A stretch of 64,000 nucleotides of DNA from NCBI RefSeq assembly GCF_014199445.1, contig NZ_JACIJS010000003.1, positions 62,001 to 126,000 on the forward strand, read 5' to 3'. A program made the position numbers and the translations under genes. The notes beneath the pieces were generated by a model, which saw nothing but the letters and a program-made list of their open reading frames with translations, did no database searches and was not told the DNA's origin. Shown one piece after another: positions 27,073 to 37,274 of this stretch (position 1 is the stretch's first letter; each line of letters begins with the position of its first letter). The stretch comes from Rubricella aquisinus. Its GTDB lineage: Bacteria > Pseudomonadota > Alphaproteobacteria > Rhodobacterales > Rhodobacteraceae.

Positions 27073-28061
27073 GCGGTGGCCTCCAGTGATGCGGTTTGGG
27101 CGCGCGCAAGGCGCAGTAATTCGGCAGCAACCCCAAGTGCGATGGCCGCTGGTTCCTTGCCAAGGCTGCGGTCGCCAATGGGGCAGGCAAGGCGCGCGAT
27201 CTGCGCGGGCGTGTGACCCAATTCCGCCAACCGTTTGCGAAACCGCGCGGATTTCGTGGCAGAACCGATCAGGCCGAGATGGGCAAAGGGCTGTTGCAGC
27301 ACGCGGTGGCAAATCTCCAGATCAAGCGCATGGGAATAGGTCAGCACCAAATGCACCGCCCGCGCCGGGGCCAATGGCACAGCCTCTGCCGGGTTGGCGG
27401 CCATCAGCGGGCTGACATAGGCCGGAACCGGATCGGGGAAGCGCGCGGGCGCGTCATCCACCAGCGTCACGTCAAACGGCAGACCATGGAGTGCGTGGGC
27501 AATCGCGCGGCCCACATGCCCGGCGCCATAGATGAACACCGGGATATTGGCCGGGCGCAGCGCCTCGACGATCCAGCCATCGGCGCACGTCAGGGGCTGA
27601 CCGCGCCCGTCCCGAATGGCCTGTGCCGCGCGGCGCGCACCAAGGGGCAGGGGGGCAAGCTCGCGGGTGGGCGCATCGCCGGATGTGACCGGGCGCGCGA
27701 CAAAGCCGGCGGGGGCGCTGCCCGGTGCGCCCTGCTGCGGCTCGCCCATCGCCGCGTCGTGATAGAGTTCAGACAGCAGCGTCACCGATCCGCCGCAGCA
27801 TTGGCCAAGCGCGGGGCCAAGCGGGTAGGTCTGCATCCGCCGGCTCTGCTCAGCCGCGCCCAGCAATCTGCGCGCGGCCTCTGCCGCCTGCCATTCCAGC
27901 GCGCCACCGCCGATCGTGCCCGATTGACCGTCAGACCATACAAGCATCGCGGCACCTGTTTCTCGCGGACTGGACCCCGCGAAATCGGTGATCACCACGC
28001 GCACCACAGGCCCATGCGCCGCGATGGCGGCGGCAAGGGCGCTCTGGTCAAACCCGCTCAC
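27069..28061 (-). CDS. xdhC: Xanthine dehydrogenase accessory protein XdhC
   Basis: 330 residues. The N-terminal CoxI/XdhC domain has SSPRETGAAMLVW and GTIGGGALEWQAAEA. The C-terminal Rossmann domain shows VFIYGAGHVGRAIAHAL near 172. In Rhodobacter capsulatus XdhC binds molybdenum cofactor, helps its sulfuration and inserts it into XdhB. It overlaps xdhB by ATGA upstream and the transporter ATPase by 4 nt downstream, tying the enzyme to the transporter. Confidence 0.93.
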   Translation of the reverse strand: MSGFDQSALAAAIAAHGPVVRVVITDFAGSSPRETGAAMLVWSDGQSGTIGGGALEWQAAEAARRLLGAAEQSRRMQTYPLGPALGQCCGGSVTLLSELYHDAAMGEPQQGAPGSAPAGFVARPVTSGDAPTRELAPLPLGARRAAQAIRDGRGQPLTCADGWIVEALRPANIPVFIYGAGHVGRAIAHALHGLPFDVTLVDDAPARFPDPVPAYVSPLMAANPAEAVPLAPARAVHLVLTYSHALDLEICHRVLQQPFAHLGLIGSATKSARFRKRLAELGHTPAQIARLACPIGDRSLGKEPAAIALGVAAELLRLARAQTASLEATA

Positions 28062-30349
28062 CAGCCGCGCCCATGGCCGCGCTCTACGGCATTCAACAGA
28101 CGCTCCGGCGTCGCGGGCAGATCAAACAGCGGATCGCCCCCCGCCTGCGCCACCGCATGTTGCAGCGCCGACACGACGGAGATGGGCAGCATCAGGGGCG
28201 GCTCCCCCACGGCTTTTGAGCGGTAAACGGTCTGCGCTGGGTTCTCCCCATCGAAAAGGTCAACGTTGAACACTTTGGGCCGATCCGAACAGGCCGGGAT
28301 CTTGTAGGTGCTCGGCGCATGGGTCCAGAGCGCGCCGGAAGGATGCCAGACCAGCTCCTCCGTCGTCAGCCAGCCCGCGCCCTGCACATACCCGCCCTCA
28401 ATCTGCCCGATATCAATCGCGGGGTTCAGCGAATTGCCCACATCATGCAGGATGTCAGCGCGCAGGATGCGGTTCTCCCCGGTCAGGGTGTCCAGCGCCA
28501 CCTCTGATACCGCCGCGCCATAGGCGAAATAGTAGAACGGCGTGCCCCGTCCCGCGTCGCGGTTCCACGCAATCTCAGGCGTGGCATAGAAGCCGGTGGC
28601 CGACAGGCTGATCCGGGCCATATAGGCCTCTTTCACCAGATCGGCGAAGGGAAACTCCGCGCCCGCGATATCCACGATTCCATCGCGGAACACCACTTCC
28701 TTGGGGTCGCACACGAAAAAGTCGGAGGCGAAATGCACGAGCCGGTCGCGGATCGTCATGCACGCATTATAGGTCGCCATCCCGTTAAGGTCCGATCCGC
28801 TGGACGCGGCAGTGGCGGAGGTGTTCGGGACCTTCGCCGTATCGGTCGCCGTGATCCTGACCGCATCAATCGGCTGGCCAAACACGCTCGCGGCGACGGC
28901 GGCCACCTTGGTGAACAGGCCCTGACCCATTTCCGTCCCGCCATGGTTCAGCCGGATGGAGCCATCGGTGTAGATATGCACCAACGCGCCTGCCTGATTG
29001 AGGTGGGTGAGCGTGAAGCTGATGCCGAATTTCACCGGCGTCAGGCCGATGCCCCGCTTGATGACGGGGGAGGTGCGGTTCCACGCCTCAATCTCTGCCC
29101 GCCGTGCGGCATAGTCGGAGGAGGCCAGCAGTGCTTCAGTGATCTCGTGGATGATATTGTCGGTGACGGGCTGATGATAGGGTGTGGTCTGCCCGCCTGC
29201 GCCGGGCTTGTAGTAGTTCACCTGCCGTATTTCGAGCGGATCACGGCCAAGCGTTTGGGCGATATGCTCCATCACCCGCTCAATCCCCACCATGCCCTGC
29301 GGCCCGCCAAACCCGCGAAACGCGGTATGCGAACAGGTGTTGGTTTTTAGCCGGTGCGAGGTGATGCGCACATCCGAAAGGTGATAGGCATTGTCGGTGT
29401 GCAGCATCGCGCGGTCCGCCACGGGCAGCGACAGATCCTGCGACCAGCCGCAATCGACGTAATGGGTCATATCAAGCGCCAAAAGCCGCCCATCCTCGTC
29501 AAACCCGGCCTTGTATTGCAGCCGGAACGGATGCCGTTTGCCGGTGATCGCCATGTCGTCGTCGCGGTCATAGCGCATCTTGCACGCTTGGCCCGTGACG
29601 CGGCTCGCTAACGCGCAGGCGATGGCCAGATGATTGCCCTGACTTTCCTTGCCGCCAAACCCGCCGCCCATGCGGCGGGTGATGGTGGTCACGGCATGAA
29701 ACGGGATATCGAGCGCTTCGGCCACTTTGTGCTGAATTTCGGTCGGGTGCTGGGTGGAGGAAAGGATCGTGACCTCCGCCCCCTCGCCGGGGATGCACAG
29801 CGCTGCCTGTCCTTCGAGGTAGAAGTGTTCTTGCCCCCCCAGATCGAAGCTGCCCTTGATCACATGGCGGGCTTTGTCGAACGCGATCTCCGGTTTGCCC
29901 TTGGTATAGACCCGCTCTTTCCCGCCCGCGTCGAACCGGGTCGGGTTTGCGATGGCATCATCCAGCGACAGGATCGCGGGCAGCGGGGCATATTCGATCC
30001 GCGCGGCCCGCGCTGCGCGACGGGCGGCAAGATGGCTGGTGGCCACAACGATGAAAATCGGCTGGCCATGATACTCCACCAGATCGGAGGTCAAGAGCGG
30101 CTCCGGCGTGGGGGAGGGCGACACGTCATTGCGCCCCGGAATATCCCGATCCGTCAGCACCGCCACGACACCGGGTGCGGCGCGCACCGGGTCAAGGTCC
30201 ATCTGCGTGATATGGCCATGCGGGCAAGTGGACGTGCCGAAAGCCAGATGCAACGTGCCCTCGGGTGTCGGAATATCATCCACATAATGGGCCTGCCCGG
30301 TGACATGCAGGGGCGCGCTGTCATGCTTGTTTGACTGATGCACGCTCAT
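28058..30349 (-). CDS. xdhB: Xanthine dehydrogenase, molybdenum-binding subunit
   Basis: 763 residues, close to R. capsulatus XdhB. Molybdopterin-contact motifs are [14 protein letters not shown] near 225 and [11 protein letters not shown] near 335. The catalytic glutamate sits in [10 protein letters not shown] near 715. It oxidises hypoxanthine to xanthine and xanthine to urate in the cytoplasm, passing electrons to the Fe-S/FAD subunit XdhA. It overlaps xdhA and xdhC by 4 nt each. Confidence 0.95.
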   Translation of the reverse strand: MSVHQSNKHDSAPLHVTGQAHYVDDIPTPEGTLHLAFGTSTCPHGHITQMDLDPVRAAPGVVAVLTDRDIPGRNDVSPSPTPEPLLTSDLVEYHGQPIFIVVATSHLAARRAARAARIEYAPLPAILSLDDAIANPTRFDAGGKERVYTKGKPEIAFDKARHVIKGSFDLGGQEHFYLEGQAALCIPGEGAEVTILSSTQHPTEIQHKVAEALDIPFHAVTTITRRMGGGFGGKESQGNHLAIACALASRVTGQACKMRYDRDDDMAITGKRHPFRLQYKAGFDEDGRLLALDMTHYVDCGWSQDLSLPVADRAMLHTDNAYHLSDVRITSHRLKTNTCSHTAFRGFGGPQGMVGIERVMEHIAQTLGRDPLEIRQVNYYKPGAGGQTTPYHQPVTDNIIHEITEALLASSDYAARRAEIEAWNRTSPVIKRGIGLTPVKFGISFTLTHLNQAGALVHIYTDGSIRLNHGGTEMGQGLFTKVAAVAASVFGQPIDAVRITATDTAKVPNTSATAASSGSDLNGMATYNACMTIRDRLVHFASDFFVCDPKEVVFRDGIVDIAGAEFPFADLVKEAYMARISLSATGFYATPEIAWNRDAGRGTPFYYFAYGAAVSEVALDTLTGENRILRADILHDVGNSLNPAIDIGQIEGGYVQGAGWLTTEELVWHPSGALWTHAPSTYKIPACSDRPKVFNVDLFDGENPAQTVYRSKAVGEPPLMLPISVVSALQHAVAQAGGDPLFDLPATPERLLNAVERGHGRGW

Positions 30350-31752
30350 GCCGCCCCCCGCCCGACAAGCCGCGTTGCCCCCATATCGCCGCTTGCTTCC
30401 GCGTAATAGCGGATTAGCAGGTTTTGCGCGGTGCGCAGCCGGTACTCCGCTGAGGCGCGCATATCGGAAAGGGGCGTGAAGTCATCCCCCATCCGGGCCG
30501 CGGCCTTTGCGATGGTCTCAGGCGTGAAGGGTTGGCCGATCAGCGCGTTCTCCACTTTAGTGGCGCGTTTCGGTGTGCCGGCCATGCCGCCAAAGGCGAT
30601 GCGCGCCTCGCTCACCACGCCCTCCGCCTGCCGGATCACGAAACAGCCGCACAGGGCGGAGATGTCCTGATCGAACCGTTTGGAGATTTTGTAGCAGCGC
30701 AGCGCGTCCTCCTGATCAGGGATAAAGAGGCTTTCGACAAATTCGCCGGGCGCGCGATCCTGCTTGCCATAGTCGATAAAGAATTCTTCCAGCGGCAGCG
30801 TGCGCCGTTCGCGATCCTTGCGCAGCGTGACCGTGGCGCCAAGGGCGATCAGCGCGGGTGAGCCGTCCCCAATGGGAGAGCCATTGGCGATATTCCCGCC
30901 AATGGTCGCGGCATTGCGCACCTGAACCGAGCCATAGCGCCGGATCAATTCCGCAAAATCGGGGTGGCGCGCGGCCATGTGCGGCAAAAGCGCTTCAAGC
31001 GTGACGCCCGCGCCGACATTTAGCCCATCCTCCGTCTGCTCAATCTGTTTGAGCGCTGCGACGCGGTGCAGAAAGATCATCGGCTCGACCGCGCGGAACT
31101 GTTTTGTGACCCAAAGACCCACATCGGTGGCCCCGGCCACAATCGTCGCTTCCGGCTCATAGGCATAGGCGCGCGCCAACGCATCAAGGCTTGCGGGCAG
31201 CATCGCGCCCGAGAGGTCCATATCCTCGCCCGCCAATTGGGTCAGGGCTGCGGTTTCGTCCCATTCCCAATCGGGCTGGGCCTCCTGTGCGGCGGCCGCG
31301 GCCGCGCGCAAGATCGGCGCATAGCCGGTGCACCGGCACAGGTTCCCGGCCAACACATCGTCATGATCCTCACGCCCCGTCCGGTGCGCGGCATAGAGCG
31401 ACATCACGATACCGGGCGTGCAGAACCCGCATTGGGAGCCGTGATGCGCCACCATGGCGGTTTGCACCGGATGGAGCCGCCCATCAGGGGCCGCGATCCC
31501 CTCCACCGTGCGCACTGCTTTCCCGGCCAGTTGGGGCAGGAACAGGATGCAGGCATTGACCGCGCGGTGCAAAAGCTGTTCGCCCTCCAACTCGGTCACC
31601 ATCACGGTGCAGGCCCCGCAATCGCCCTCATTGCAGCCTTCCTTGGTGCCGGTGAGGCGCGCGCGTTCCCGCAGCCAATCAAGCAGGGTCGTGGTGGGCG
31701 GCACCCCGTCCACATCCACGCGCTGACCGTTGAGGATAAAGGAAATCGCCAT
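30346..31752 (-). CDS. xdhA: Xanthine dehydrogenase, Fe-S/FAD subunit
   Basis: 468 residues. The plant-type [2Fe-2S] cluster has C40, C45, C48 and C68; the second cluster has C108, C111, C139 and C141 (CGFCTPG, CRCTGY). The FAD domain begins near 185 ([17 protein letters not shown]) with [14 protein letters not shown] near 283. It accepts electrons from XdhB and passes them to NAD. Its ATG overlaps the uraH stop by one base. Confidence 0.95.
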   Translation of the reverse strand: MAISFILNGQRVDVDGVPPTTTLLDWLRERARLTGTKEGCNEGDCGACTVMVTELEGEQLLHRAVNACILFLPQLAGKAVRTVEGIAAPDGRLHPVQTAMVAHHGSQCGFCTPGIVMSLYAAHRTGREDHDDVLAGNLCRCTGYAPILRAAAAAAQEAQPDWEWDETAALTQLAGEDMDLSGAMLPASLDALARAYAYEPEATIVAGATDVGLWVTKQFRAVEPMIFLHRVAALKQIEQTEDGLNVGAGVTLEALLPHMAARHPDFAELIRRYGSVQVRNAATIGGNIANGSPIGDGSPALIALGATVTLRKDRERRTLPLEEFFIDYGKQDRAPGEFVESLFIPDQEDALRCYKISKRFDQDISALCGCFVIRQAEGVVSEARIAFGGMAGTPKRATKVENALIGQPFTPETIAKAAARMGDDFTPLSDMRASAEYRLRTAQNLLIRYYAEASGDMGATRLVGRGAA

Positions 31753-32114
31753 CAGCTTCCCCGATATGTCGAAAAGGAATAGGGGGAGATCAGCAAAGGC
31801 ACATGGTAGTGATCATCCTCGGCCATGCCAAAACGGATCGGCACTTCATCAAGAAACAGGGTCGCGGGCAGGCTCGCATCCTGCGTGCGCAAATAGGCCC
31901 CGGCCTGAAACACCAACTCATAGTTGCCGGTCTCAAACGCGTCTTGCGGCAGGATCGGCCCGTCGGTGCGCCCATCCGCATTTGTCACCTTTTGGCACAG
32001 ATGCGTGCGCGCGGAGCCATCAAGCCGGTAGAGGTCAATGACCATCCCCGCCGCCGGGCAGCCGCGTGCGGTGTCCAGCACATGGGTTGTCAGAAATCCG
32101 CGATTGTCACTCAT
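31752..32114 (-). CDS. uraH: 5-hydroxyisourate hydrolase
   Basis: 120 residues, transthyretin-like. The N-terminal [14 protein letters not shown] carries the catalytic-site histidine, and the protein ends in the diagnostic YRGS. It hydrolyses 5-hydroxyisourate to OHCU, the step after urate oxidation. It is the first gene of the nine-gene purine operon. No urate oxidase or OHCU decarboxylase is visible in the window, so the rest of the pathway must lie elsewhere. The ATG at 32114 is favoured over the longer frame. Confidence 0.93.
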   Translation of the reverse strand: MSDNRGFLTTHVLDTARGCPAAGMVIDLYRLDGSARTHLCQKVTNADGRTDGPILPQDAFETGNYELVFQAGAYLRTQDASLPATLFLDEVPIRFGMAEDDHYHVPLLISPYSFSTYRGS

Positions 32115-32234
32115 GCTTTGCCCTGTCTGCTTGGCGCAGGACATGTGCCCGTCCCACGGCGGACAATGACGCCCTATATTGCGCTGCAATGCAAGGGGGG
32201 TATCTGGGGAAAGCGTGACCGGGGGGCCGCGCGC

Positions 32235-33014
32235 CTACATCACTTCGCGATAGCCCAGCGTGCGCAGCGTGTCGGCATCGACTTTGCGGTAGATATATTC
32301 CAGATCGCGTTTGCGAAAATCCTGCTTGATCCGCGCATAGCGGTATTTGCGGGCGAAATCCTCATACCGCTGATCCCCGCCCCGCGTTGCGCGCCGCACA
32401 TGGGCGAACGCGTCGGTGACGGCTGGGATATGCTCTCCCAAAAAACCGAGGGTTTCCTGAAAATCGCTCAGGAGGTCTTCATACCGGATATGGACCACGT
32501 TTTCAGACAGATCGCGCAAGGCGAGACAGCCGCGCATTTTCTGGTTCCAAAGTTCCATTGGTGTTTCCAGTTCGTCCATGTCCAGCCCGTCGCGTTGCAT
32601 CAGCGGCCATGGGCTTTGCAGGAATTGCTCGAATGTCTGGCTTTCCACCTTGGCCAGCGGGTTGTCTGGCCGCTCGTGCAGGGAGCGCAGGAAATGCACG
32701 GGATGTTTGGTGATAACGACAAACAGCGTATGCGCCGAATGCGGAGCGGAGCGCACGATATCGAGCGGCGGCGCGGCGTGGGTCCAGCCGAAATCGGAAT
32801 AAAGCAGCCGCTCGTGGTTCTGATCCTGAAGCTGGATGTTGAGCGCCTGCCGATCCCGTGGCCGGGCAGTTTGCAGCACCCGGCGCAGCACACGCCGATC
32901 AAGGTCGAACCCCCCGCGCAGAAGGTCCGTTGCAAAATTCTTCTCTATGAGCTTGGCAAGATAAGTGGCACCGCAATTCCGCTCGCCAAATATCTTTGTA
33001 TACATGACCGTCAT
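32235..33014 (-). CDS. Sulfotransferase-family protein
   Basis: 259 residues. The N-terminal FGERNCGATYLAKLI (about 9-23) resembles the 5'-phosphosulfate loop; VHIRYEDLLSDFQETL near 183 is a typical 3'-phosphate-binding block. ITKHPVHFLRSLHERP near 107 fits the family R-P/H pattern. It would transfer sulfate from PAPS to a glycan or other surface molecule. The ATG at 33014 has GAGGGA eight bases upstream; an in-frame ATG at 33005 is possible. The same frame stays open far beyond, antisense to dnaE, which is not coding. It is divergent from dnaE. Confidence 0.8.
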   Translation of the reverse strand: MTVMYTKIFGERNCGATYLAKLIEKNFATDLLRGGFDLDRRVLRRVLQTARPRDRQALNIQLQDQNHERLLYSDFGWTHAAPPLDIVRSAPHSAHTLFVVITKHPVHFLRSLHERPDNPLAKVESQTFEQFLQSPWPLMQRDGLDMDELETPMELWNQKMRGCLALRDLSENVVHIRYEDLLSDFQETLGFLGEHIPAVTDAFAHVRRATRGGDQRYEDFARKYRYARIKQDFRKRDLEYIYRKVDADTLRTLGYREVM

Positions 33015-33209
33015 AGATCGCTTCCCTCGGCCCCCGCTCGCGGAATGTATTGGGCATGGGGCAAAGCCGCAACCGATCACTTGGTGATTTGAGCCGCGCT
33101 GGCCCATGGTGGTGGAGTAATCTGCAAACCGGTCGGTCAATCGGCGATGATCGGGATAAAGCCAACAATCCTCATTTTGTTTCCCGCGCGCGGAGGCTAC
33201 GGTTTGCCC

Positions 33210-36200
33210 ATGACTGATCCCCGATTCATCCATTTGCGCGTGCACACCGCCTACTCCCTTCTGGAAGGGGCGATGGCCGTGAAAAAGCTGCCCGATTTCG
33301 CGAAAAAGGCGGGTATGCCCGCTGTCGCCGTGACCGATTCCAACAACAATTTCTGTGCGCTGGAATTTTCCGTGACCGCCTCTGGCGCGGGGTTGCAGCC
33401 CATTATCGGGGCGGAGTTCGATCTGGCCTATGCCCCGCCGGAGCGCCCCGGGGATCGCGCGCCGCTGCCATTGCCGCTCGTGTTTCTGGCGCAGACGGAG
33501 CAGGGCTATCAGAACCTCATGCGGCTCAACACGCGCTTTTATCTGGAGAGTGGCGATCAGGTGCCGCATCTGACGGTGGAGGAGATCGCAGCCCATGCCG
33601 AGGGCCTGATCTGCCTCACCGGCGGGGCGGAGGGGCCGCTTGGCAAGCTCATTCAGGACGGGCAACGGGCGAAGGCGGATGCGCTCTTGGACCGGCTGGC
33701 CGCGATTTTCGGCGACAGGCTCTATATCGAAGTGCAGCGCCACCCCACTGGCACCACCCGGCGCACGGCAGAAGAAGCCGCGACCGAGCCTGCCTTTATC
33801 GACATGGCCTATGCGCGTGATCTGCCGCTTGTCGCTACCAACAACGTGCATTTCCCGACCCGCGATATGTATGAGGCGCATGACGCGCTGATCTGCATCG
33901 CGGATGGCACCTATGTGGACCAATCCGCCCCGCGTCGCCGCCTGACGGAGGAGCATTACTTCAAATCCGCCGATGAGATGGCAGCGCTGTTCGCGGACCT
34001 GCCCGAAGCGCTGGAAAACACGGTGGAGATCGCCCGCCGCTGCGCGTTCAAGGTGGAAACCCGCAAGGAGATTTTGCCGAAATTCGCCGATGACGAAGTG
34101 GAGGAATTGCGCCGTCAAGCGAAAGCGGGCCTGAAAGAGCGCCTTGCCGTCATCCCCCACGCGGCCCCGGAGGAGGAATACTGGAAACGGCTCGATTTCG
34201 AGCTTGGCGTGATCGAGGGCATGGGCTTTCCGGGCTATTTCCTGATCGTTGCCGATTTCATCAAATGGGCCAAGGATCACGACATTCCGGTCGGGCCGGG
34301 GCGGGGATCGGGCGCGGGCAGCCTCGTGGCCTATGCGCTGACGATCACCAACCTTGATCCGTTGCGGTTCAGCCTGCTGTTCGAGCGGTTCCTCAATCCT
34401 GAACGTGTGTCCATGCCCGATTTCGACATTGATTTCTGCATGGACCGCCGGGAGGAGGTCATCCGCTATGTGCAGGAGAAATACGGGCGGGACAAAGTGG
34501 GCCAGATCATCACCTTTGGTGCCTTGTTGTCGAAGGCGGCCGTGCGCGACGTGGGCCGGGTTTTGCAGATGCCCTATGGTCAGGTGGACCGCCTGTCGAA
34601 GCTGATCCCGGTGGAGGGCGTCAAACCCGTCAGCATCGAAAAGGCGCTCGCGGATGAGCCACGCCTGCGCGAGGAAGCAAAGCGGGAGGAGGTCGTGCAG
34701 CGGCTCCTTGATATCGGGGCGAAGCTAGAGGGGCTGTTGCGCAATGCCTCCACCCATGCTGCTGGTGTGGTGATCGGAGACCGCCCGCTTGATCAGCTTG
34801 TGCCGCTTTATAAAGACCCGCGCTCCGACATGCCCGCAACCCAGTTCAACATGAAATGGGTGGAGCAGGCGGGGCTCGTAAAATTCGACTTTCTGGGCCT
34901 GAAAACCCTGACGGTGATCCAGAACGCGATTGATCTGTTGCGGTTGCGCGGTGTCGAGGTCGATATCGACGCGATCCCGTTGGATGATGAGGCGACCTAT
35001 CAGCTTTACGCCTCCGCGCAGACGGTCGCGGTGTTTCAGGTGGAAAGCTCTGGCATGCGCGACGCGCTGCGCCAGATGAAGCCGACCTGTCTGGAGGACA
35101 TTATCGCGCTTGTGGCGCTCTACCGGCCCGGCCCGATGGAGAATATCCCGAAATTCTGCAACGTGAAGAACGGGAAAGAGGAGCGCGACGGCCTGCATCC
35201 ATCCATCGACCATCTGCTCGATGAAACGCAGGGCATCATCGTCTACCAAGAACAGGTGATGCAGATCGCGCAGGAAATGGCGGGCTATTCACTCGGCGGG
35301 GCGGACCTGTTGCGCCGCGCGATGGGCAAGAAGATTCAGGAGGCGATGGACGCCGAACGCCCGAAATTCCTCAAAGGCGCGGGGGAGAATGGCGTCGACG
35401 AGAAAAAGGCGCTGGAGGTGTGGAACCTCCTCGATAAATTCGCCAATTACGGTTTCAACAAATCCCACGCGGCGGCCTATGCGCTGGTCAGTTATCAAAC
35501 CGGCTGGCTGAAGGCGAATTACCCGGTCGAGTTCATGGCCGCGGTGATGAATTGCGATATCCACCTCACCGACAAGCTGAACGTCTATAAGCAGGAAGTG
35601 GACCGGCTGGAGATTGAGGTCGTGCCGCCTTGCGTCAACCGCTCTGACGCGCTGTTCACGGTAAAGGACGGGGCGCTGGTCTATGCGCTGGGCGCGCTCA
35701 AGAATGTGGGCGTGGAGGCGATGAAACTGATTGTCGCGGCGCGCGAGGACGGCCAGTTCAAGGATCTTTTTGATTTCGCACGGCGGGTCGATCTGCGCAA
35801 AGTGGGCAAACGCCCGCTGGAGATGCTGGCGCGCGCGGGCGCGTTTGATCAGCTTTCAAGCAACCGGCATCAGGTGTTTCAGTCCTTGGATGCGCTGGTG
35901 GCCTATTCCGCCGCGACCCATGACGATAAGGCCAGCGCGCAGGCGGGCCTGTTTGGGGACGCGGGCGAAGCGCTGCCCGCCCCGCGCCTGCAAAATCCCG
36001 ATGACTGGCTCCCAACAGAGCGGCTGGCGGCGGAGCATCTGGCGATCGGCTTCTACCTCTCTGGGCATCCGCTGGATGATTTCATGCCAGCGCTTCGGCG
36101 CAAACGGGTTGAGACGCTTGAAGAACTCACGAAAAAGGCACGGCGCGGCACAATCGCGGGCCGTCTTGCCGGGACCGTCAGCGCCAAACAGGTGCGCAAA

Positions 36201-36650
36201 TCCGCGCGCGGCAATCGGTTTGCCTTCGTGGCCTGCTCCGATCCCACGGGGCTCTACGAAGTTACGGTGTTTTCCGACACGCTGGAGGCGGCGGGCGATC
36301 TGCTGGAGACGGGCCGCAACATCGTCATGACCGTAGAGGCGGAACCGGACGGGGAGGGGATCAAGCTTTTGTGCCGGAGTGTTCTGGCCGTGGAGGACGT
36401 GACCAAGGATGCGGGTGCGACGGGGCTGCGGATCTTCCTCAACGACGCAGGCGCGCTGCCATCGGTTGCGAAACGATTGGGGGAGGTCAGCGGCGCACGC
36501 CGTGCGGGCGGGCCAGTGAACCTTGTCCTGATGAGCCCCGACCTGCCGGGGGATGTGGTGATCGACCTGCCAGACCGCTACGCCCTGACCCCAGTGGTGC
36601 AAGGGGCGATCAAGGCCATTGGTGGGGTCGTGCATCTAGAGGAATTCTGA
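33210..36650 (+). CDS. dnaE: DNA polymerase III alpha subunit
   Basis: 1146 residues, replicative DnaE rather than the ImuC/DnaE2 type judging by length and by lack of imuAB. The PHP domain begins HLRVHTAYSLLEGAM. The polymerase metal site is PDFDIDF with D404, D406 and D408, and a further acidic block VKFDFLGLKTL at about D560. The C-terminal OB and tau-binding region follows after about 960. The ATG at 33210 gives the normal MTDPRFIHL start. It stands alone; a repeat element follows. Confidence 0.95.
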   Translation: MTDPRFIHLRVHTAYSLLEGAMAVKKLPDFAKKAGMPAVAVTDSNNNFCALEFSVTASGAGLQPIIGAEFDLAYAPPERPGDRAPLPLPLVFLAQTEQGYQNLMRLNTRFYLESGDQVPHLTVEEIAAHAEGLICLTGGAEGPLGKLIQDGQRAKADALLDRLAAIFGDRLYIEVQRHPTGTTRRTAEEAATEPAFIDMAYARDLPLVATNNVHFPTRDMYEAHDALICIADGTYVDQSAPRRRLTEEHYFKSADEMAALFADLPEALENTVEIARRCAFKVETRKEILPKFADDEVEELRRQAKAGLKERLAVIPHAAPEEEYWKRLDFELGVIEGMGFPGYFLIVADFIKWAKDHDIPVGPGRGSGAGSLVAYALTITNLDPLRFSLLFERFLNPERVSMPDFDIDFCMDRREEVIRYVQEKYGRDKVGQIITFGALLSKAAVRDVGRVLQMPYGQVDRLSKLIPVEGVKPVSIEKALADEPRLREEAKREEVVQRLLDIGAKLEGLLRNASTHAAGVVIGDRPLDQLVPLYKDPRSDMPATQFNMKWVEQAGLVKFDFLGLKTLTVIQNAIDLLRLRGVEVDIDAIPLDDEATYQLYASAQTVAVFQVESSGMRDALRQMKPTCLEDIIALVALYRPGPMENIPKFCNVKNGKEERDGLHPSIDHLLDETQGIIVYQEQVMQIAQEMAGYSLGGADLLRRAMGKKIQEAMDAERPKFLKGAGENGVDEKKALEVWNLLDKFANYGFNKSHAAAYALVSYQTGWLKANYPVEFMAAVMNCDIHLTDKLNVYKQEVDRLEIEVVPPCVNRSDALFTVKDGALVYALGALKNVGVEAMKLIVAAREDGQFKDLFDFARRVDLRKVGKRPLEMLARAGAFDQLSSNRHQVFQSLDALVAYSAATHDDKASAQAGLFGDAGEALPAPRLQNPDDWLPTERLAAEHLAIGFYLSGHPLDDFMPALRRKRVETLEELTKKARRGTIAGRLAGTVSAKQVRKSARGNRFAFVACSDPTGLYEVTVFSDTLEAAGDLLETGRNIVMTVEAEPDGEGIKLLCRSVLAVEDVTKDAGATGLRIFLNDAGALPSVAKRLGEVSGARRAGGPVNLVLMSPDLPGDVVIDLPDRYALTPVVQGAIKAIGGVVHLEEF

Positions 36651-36676
36651 CCGGGCGAGGGGTCTAGCGTTCCAAA

Positions 36677-36710
36677 GCCTCCGGCGGGAGGTATTTGGGG
36701 AAAAAAGAGG
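36677..36710 (+). repeat. Dispersed hairpin repeat, copy 3
   Basis: GCCTCCGGCGGGAGGTATTT followed by GGGGAAAAAAGAGG, the best-preserved copy. The stem GCCTCC/GGGAGG has a 3-nt loop. It lies between the convergent ends of dnaE and the PNPOx-like gene, 27 bp after the dnaE stop. Confidence 0.8.
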
Positions 36711-36722
36711 CACGGGGTGCGG

Positions 36723-37274
36723 TCATGGGGCGATGGCCGTCCCGGACCAGTCGGGGGCCGAAAACGCAAAGCGGCGGTGATGGTCGCGGCCAAGGTGCAA
36801 ACTGTCGAGCGATGTAAGCGTGACCCGCAGCACGGCAAAGGCCGCCTGATCCTGCCCTTCGGGCTGCGTGTCCGCTGCCAACGGCGTGCCGGGGGCCGGG
36901 GTCGCACCATAAGCACCGCGGGACGGATCGGGGACACGGTCCCAAAACTGCGCGACATCCGCGCCAGTCAGGACGGAGGCCATGCCCTTGAGCCGGATTT
37001 GCAGATGCGCGCGCGCGTCCCAGATGTGGAGCGAGACGCGGGGATCATCAGTGATCTGGCTGACCTTTGGCGTTCGGAGATCGGTATGCAGATCAACTGT
37101 GCCAAGGGCACGGTCCACGCCACGCAGCACAAGCGTGCGTTGCTCCGGCCCGTCCGGCCCGCAGGTGGCCAAGGTCGGGTGGCGGGTGGCGGCGTGCCGG
37201 TCTTTCGTGCCGCGCGCCAGCAGGGTCCAGACCTGATCAAGCGTGCCATCTGGCGTGGTGTACCAATCACTCAT
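36723..37274 (-). CDS. Pyridoxamine-phosphate-oxidase-like flavoprotein
   Basis: 183 residues, split-barrel FMN-binding fold. TLATCGPDGPEQRTLVLRGV near 36 and VDLHTDLRTPKVSQITDD near 60 are the N-terminal FMN-phosphate strands of PNPOx relatives; the C-terminus (FAFSAPDWSGTAIAP) lacks the substrate-binding arginine region of true PdxH. It is probably a general FMN or heme-binding stress protein. It overlaps the AttH-like gene upstream by 8 bp and ends the ABC-exporter operon. Confidence 0.8.
   Translation of the reverse strand: MSDWYTTPDGTLDQVWTLLARGTKDRHAATRHPTLATCGPDGPEQRTLVLRGVDRALGTVDLHTDLRTPKVSQITDDPRVSLHIWDARAHLQIRLKGMASVLTGADVAQFWDRVPDPSRGAYGATPAPGTPLAADTQPEGQDQAAFAVLRVTLTSLDSLHLGRDHHRRFAFSAPDWSGTAIAP

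Noticed and set aside
33015-34280. Long minus-strand extension of the sulfotransferase frame into dnaE
   Set aside because: It runs antisense through a highly conserved polymerase gene and has no domain sense; a good ribosome site marks the start at 33014.
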